A stretch of DNA of 64,000 bases from Pandoraea sp. (GTDB lineage Bacteria; Pseudomonadota; Gammaproteobacteria; Burkholderiales; Burkholderiaceae): the NCBI RefSeq assembly GCF_004297875.1, contig NZ_SCSK01000061.1, forward strand, positions 1-64,000, read 5' to 3'. The position numbers were made by a program, and so were the translations under genes. Positions 61,584 to 64,000 of this stretch are shown in pieces. How positions within the stretch are numbered: the first letter of the stretch is position 1; each line of letters starts with the position of its first letter. The notes beneath the pieces are model-generated. The model made no database searches, was not told where the DNA came from, and saw only the letters and a program-made list of their open reading frames with translations.

Positions 61584-62576
61584 TCAGTTGGCGGCAGTCG
61601 AAGTTCGGGCCATGGCGTTCTGCGACGCGATGGCCGCCGCGAGATCGGTCATCAGCGGCGGCCGCGTGGGCTGCCAGTGTAATTGCTCGCGCGTGGCGCG
61701 ACTCGACACCGGATTGTCGGCGCCGGCAAACGGAGCAAGCCAACCGAAATGACGGACCGCTTCGGCAGGCGTGATTGAAACGGTACGCACACCGAGGTAT
61801 TGCCCGATCGCGCTGGCGAGTTCGCCGAATGGAATGCCCTCCTCGGCCACCGCGTGATAGCGGGTGCCCGCCGTGCCGTTTTCAAGCGCGAGCCCGAACA
61901 GACGCGACGCATCGAGCCGATGCACCGCAGCCCACCGGTTCTGTCCGTCACCGACATAGGCCGAGACGCGCTTCTTGCGCGCGATCGCGACCAACTGCGT
62001 GACGAGGCCCTGACGCGTCTGGTCGTGCACCGAAGGCGGCAGCCGGACAACCGTAGCGTTGACCCCGCATTCGGCCAGCGCGAGCGCGGCCTTTTCGCAT
62101 CTCGCCCTCAAGCCGCCCACCGCCTGCGGGTCGGCAATGTCGGTCTCGATGGCCGCTCGCCCCGGCGTCATCGCCATGGTCGGAAACGCGATCACAAGGG
62201 GGCGCTCTTTGCCACGCAGCGCTTGGCCAAAGGTCTCGATCGCGCGCCGGTCGGCCTCGACAGCGGCGAACATGAACCGCCTGACCAGGCCCGTCGGCAT
62301 CCCCCCCAGCATCACGCGCATGCGAGTGCCGAAACCGGCGTGCGAGAAGGCATGGAAAAACGCGGTGTGGATCACCCCATCCGCCCTTGACGCCGCCTGG
62401 CGCAGCGCGCCGAGATTCTCGATCGTGCCTCGGTGCGCGGTCGCGCCGGCGGCCGCCAGCTTCGCGGACGCGGCGGCCGAACGAGCGAGCCCGGTGACTT
62501 CATGGCCCGCCGCGACGAGATCCCGAACGACAGCAGACCCGATAAACCCGGTCGCCCCAGTGACAAATACACGCAT
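61584..62576 (-). CDS. NAD-dependent epimerase/dehydratase-like SDR
   Basis: The protein has 330 residues. It opens with VTGATGFIGSAVVRDLVAAGHEVTGLARS, the extended/atypical SDR cofactor motif. The classical YxxxK is not evident; the middle has AFPTMAMTPGRAAIE and LPPSVHDQTRQG. It ends in the substrate domain with GIPFGELASAIGQYLG. The substrate is unknown. It is divergent from an AraC regulator, which probably controls it. Confidence 0.82.
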   Translation of the reverse strand: MRVFVTGATGFIGSAVVRDLVAAGHEVTGLARSAAASAKLAAAGATAHRGTIENLGALRQAASRADGVIHTAFFHAFSHAGFGTRMRVMLGGMPTGLVRRFMFAAVEADRRAIETFGQALRGKERPLVIAFPTMAMTPGRAAIETDIADPQAVGGLRARCEKAALALAECGVNATVVRLPPSVHDQTRQGLVTQLVAIARKKRVSAYVGDGQNRWAAVHRLDASRLFGLALENGTAGTRYHAVAEEGIPFGELASAIGQYLGVRTVSITPAEAVRHFGWLAPFAGADNPVSSRATREQLHWQPTRPPLMTDLAAAIASQNAMARTSTAAN

Positions 62577-62677
62577 AACCCACCTCCTGATCGTTTCAGC
62601 GACAGATTAAGGGCTTGGCGATGGACGATCCATGGCATAAAGTTCGCATTTGGTATTTAATCGTTCGGAGTTACTAC

Positions 62678-63637
62678 GTGGATTCGCTATCGCAAGTGCT
62701 GTCGCTACTGAAGCTGCGCAGCTATGTGTCCGGCGGCTTCGATGCAAGCGGAGACTGGGCGGTGCAATTCGGCGCGCACGAGGGCATCAAGTTTCACGCC
62801 GTGCTGCGCGGCGCATGCTGGGTGTCCGTCGAGGGAGAGCCCGCCCCCGTGAAAGTGAGCGAAGGCGAATGCTTCCTGCTGGCCCGAGGAAGGCCGTTTC
62901 GGCTCGCCAGCGACGTGCGCGTCGCAGCGGTCGACGTCAGCACGCTCCTGCCACAGGCCCGGGACGGGCGCATCGTCACATACAACGAAGGTGGCGAATT
63001 CCTGAGCATCGGCGGCTATTTCACGCTGGCCGATGGCCAGGCCGATCTGCTGCTGAGCATGCTGCCGCCGCTCGTGCATGTCCGGGAGCAAGCGGATCGG
63101 GCAACGCTGCGATGGTGCGTCGAGCGCATGCGGCAGGAATTGAGCGATGCGCAGCCGGGCGAGTTCATCGTCGCGCAACAACTGGCGACGTTGGTGCTGG
63201 TGCAAGTGTTGCGACTGCATTTGTCGAACGAGTCCCAGGAAAAAGCGGGTTGGCTTTTCGCCTTGTCCGACAAGCGCATGCGAGCCGCGATCGATGCCAT
63301 GCATGCTTCGCCAGGGCACCGGTGGACCTTGCAGACCCTGGCCGAGCAGGCGGCCATGTCGCGCACGACCTTCACCCTGCGATTCAAGGAAACGGTTGGG
63401 CTCACGCCGATGGCGTATTTGACGCGCTGGCGAATGATGCTCGCCGCTGACCGATTGACCCATTCACGCGATTCGGTGGCGGCAATCGGTCTCGCCCTGG
63501 GCTATGAATCCGAGAAATCCTTCAGCACGGCGTTCAAACGAGCGATGAACTGTTCTCCTGGCCGATATGGCCGGCAGAAGAAGGCTGGCATAAGCCGTGC
63601 CCAACAAGGCGTTGAAAAACCTGGCGAGCGGATTTGA
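62678..63637 (+). CDS. AraC family regulator with cupin domain
   Basis: The protein has 319 residues. The N-terminal cupin domain begins DSLSQVLSLLKLRSYVSGGFDASGDWAVQF; the C-terminal AraC domain (about 215-310) has WTLQTLAEQAAMSRTTFTLRFKETVGLTPMAYLTRWRM and ALGYESEKSFSTAFKRAM. The start is taken as GTG at 62678, with CGGAG seven bases upstream and the family-typical first residues; ATG at 62621 would add 19 unconserved residues. It is divergent from the epimerase-like gene. Confidence 0.83.
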   Translation: MDSLSQVLSLLKLRSYVSGGFDASGDWAVQFGAHEGIKFHAVLRGACWVSVEGEPAPVKVSEGECFLLARGRPFRLASDVRVAAVDVSTLLPQARDGRIVTYNEGGEFLSIGGYFTLADGQADLLLSMLPPLVHVREQADRATLRWCVERMRQELSDAQPGEFIVAQQLATLVLVQVLRLHLSNESQEKAGWLFALSDKRMRAAIDAMHASPGHRWTLQTLAEQAAMSRTTFTLRFKETVGLTPMAYLTRWRMMLAADRLTHSRDSVAAIGLALGYESEKSFSTAFKRAMNCSPGRYGRQKKAGISRAQQGVEKPGERI

Positions 63638-63677
63638 ATCGGATCAGGCCGAAGCAGTCGTCTTGCAACGCCGATCG

Positions 63678-64000
63678 CTAAATCTGAACCCCACCCGCGA
63701 CCTCGATCCGTTGCGCGTTGACCCAGCCGAACTCTTCCGACAGCAGCGCCGCGATGACCGGCCCGACATCTTCGGGCACGCCGGCGCGGCCGAGTGCGGT
63801 GTGGGCGGCAACCGCCTGGTTGACCTGCGGGTTGTCGCGCACGATGCCACCGCTGAAGTCGGTGGCAATCGCGCCCGGCGCGACGACGTTCACGGCGATG
63901 CGCCGCGGACCGAGTTCCACCGCCATGTAGCGCGTGAGTGCTTCCACTGCCGCCTTCATCGAGCCATAGCCGATGCGGTTCGGCATCGCAAAGCGGGCCA
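63678..64000 (-). CDS. SDR family oxidoreductase, partial (C-terminal part)
   Basis: The frame runs off the right edge of the window. The visible C-terminal part has the catalytic YGSMKAAVEAL (YxxxK), then GPRRIAVNVVAPGAIATDFSGG, ALGRAGVPEDVGPVIAALLSEEFGWVNAQRIEVAGG. It is a classical SDR, probably acting on a ketone or alcohol; substrate unknown. The N-terminal cofactor motif would lie beyond position 64000. Confidence 0.85.
   Translation of the reverse strand, partial: ARFAMPNRIGYGSMKAAVEALTRYMAVELGPRRIAVNVVAPGAIATDFSGGIVRDNPQVNQAVAAHTALGRAGVPEDVGPVIAALLSEEFGWVNAQRIEVAGGVQI

Overview
The window reads as chromosomal DNA of a GC-rich betaproteobacterium, most likely a member of the Burkholderiaceae (Burkholderia/Paraburkholderia/Pandoraea type). 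The grounds are strong GC bias at third codon positions, Burkholderiaceae-type families such as DUF3331, a second EF-G gene outside the ribosomal operon, and a dense set of catabolic, efflux and small-regulator modules. The exact genus cannot be fixed from the sequence alone.

Layout. 1-145: an AT-rich stub joined to the 3' third of a tRNA-Lys(CTT) gene, the signature of one end of an integrated element, then a terminator. 290-5935: a GntR/FCD regulator with denD-otnK-otnC for four-carbon sugar-acid catabolism and an oxalate/formate-type MFS carrier; no otnI is present. 5946-9492: TetR regulator, DUF3331 protein, 14-helix EmrB-type efflux pump and two small proteins. 9489-14248: a truncated TccC-like Rhs gene with an unassigned C-terminal domain, a sedolisin (S53) and an S10 carboxypeptidase-like enzyme. 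14459-21503: a MurA paralogue, a second EF-G, small proteins, a YgiW/YdeI protein, an FMN reductase and SrkA kinase. 21514-26127: a complete branched-chain-amino-acid-type ABC importer (livKHMGF). 26840-30922: an MHS-family carrier, gamma-glutamyltransferase and a LysR regulator, with an octamer tandem repeat between carrier and enzyme. 30953-34257: an adenosine-specific kinase, then an SDR-trehalase pair behind a long structured leader. 34364-41602: tRNA-His, dusA, pcaFIJ with an IclR regulator (3-oxoadipate to succinyl-CoA plus acetyl-CoA), an acyl-CoA ligase and tRNA-Pro(GGG). 41849-49169: three consecutive c-di-GMP turnover proteins. 49329-64000: many small stress/detoxification units, each with its own regulator (MocR/SDR, GST/YafY-WYL, MarR/isochorismatase-like/MFS, GlxA/DJ-1, SDR/AraC).

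How it fits together. Most modules are a regulator beside its target genes, and several carry clear inverted repeats in the shared intergenic space. The most striking is an exact 38-bp palindrome upstream of the MarR gene. Core functions (tRNAs, dusA, EF-G, srkA) alternate with accessory catabolism and defence. No CRISPR array, complete insertion sequence or complete prophage is visible. The items most worth following up are the tRNA-Lys attachment scar, the orphan Rhs C-terminal domain, the 38-bp palindrome, the octamer repeat, and the side-by-side duplicate MurA and EF-G genes.
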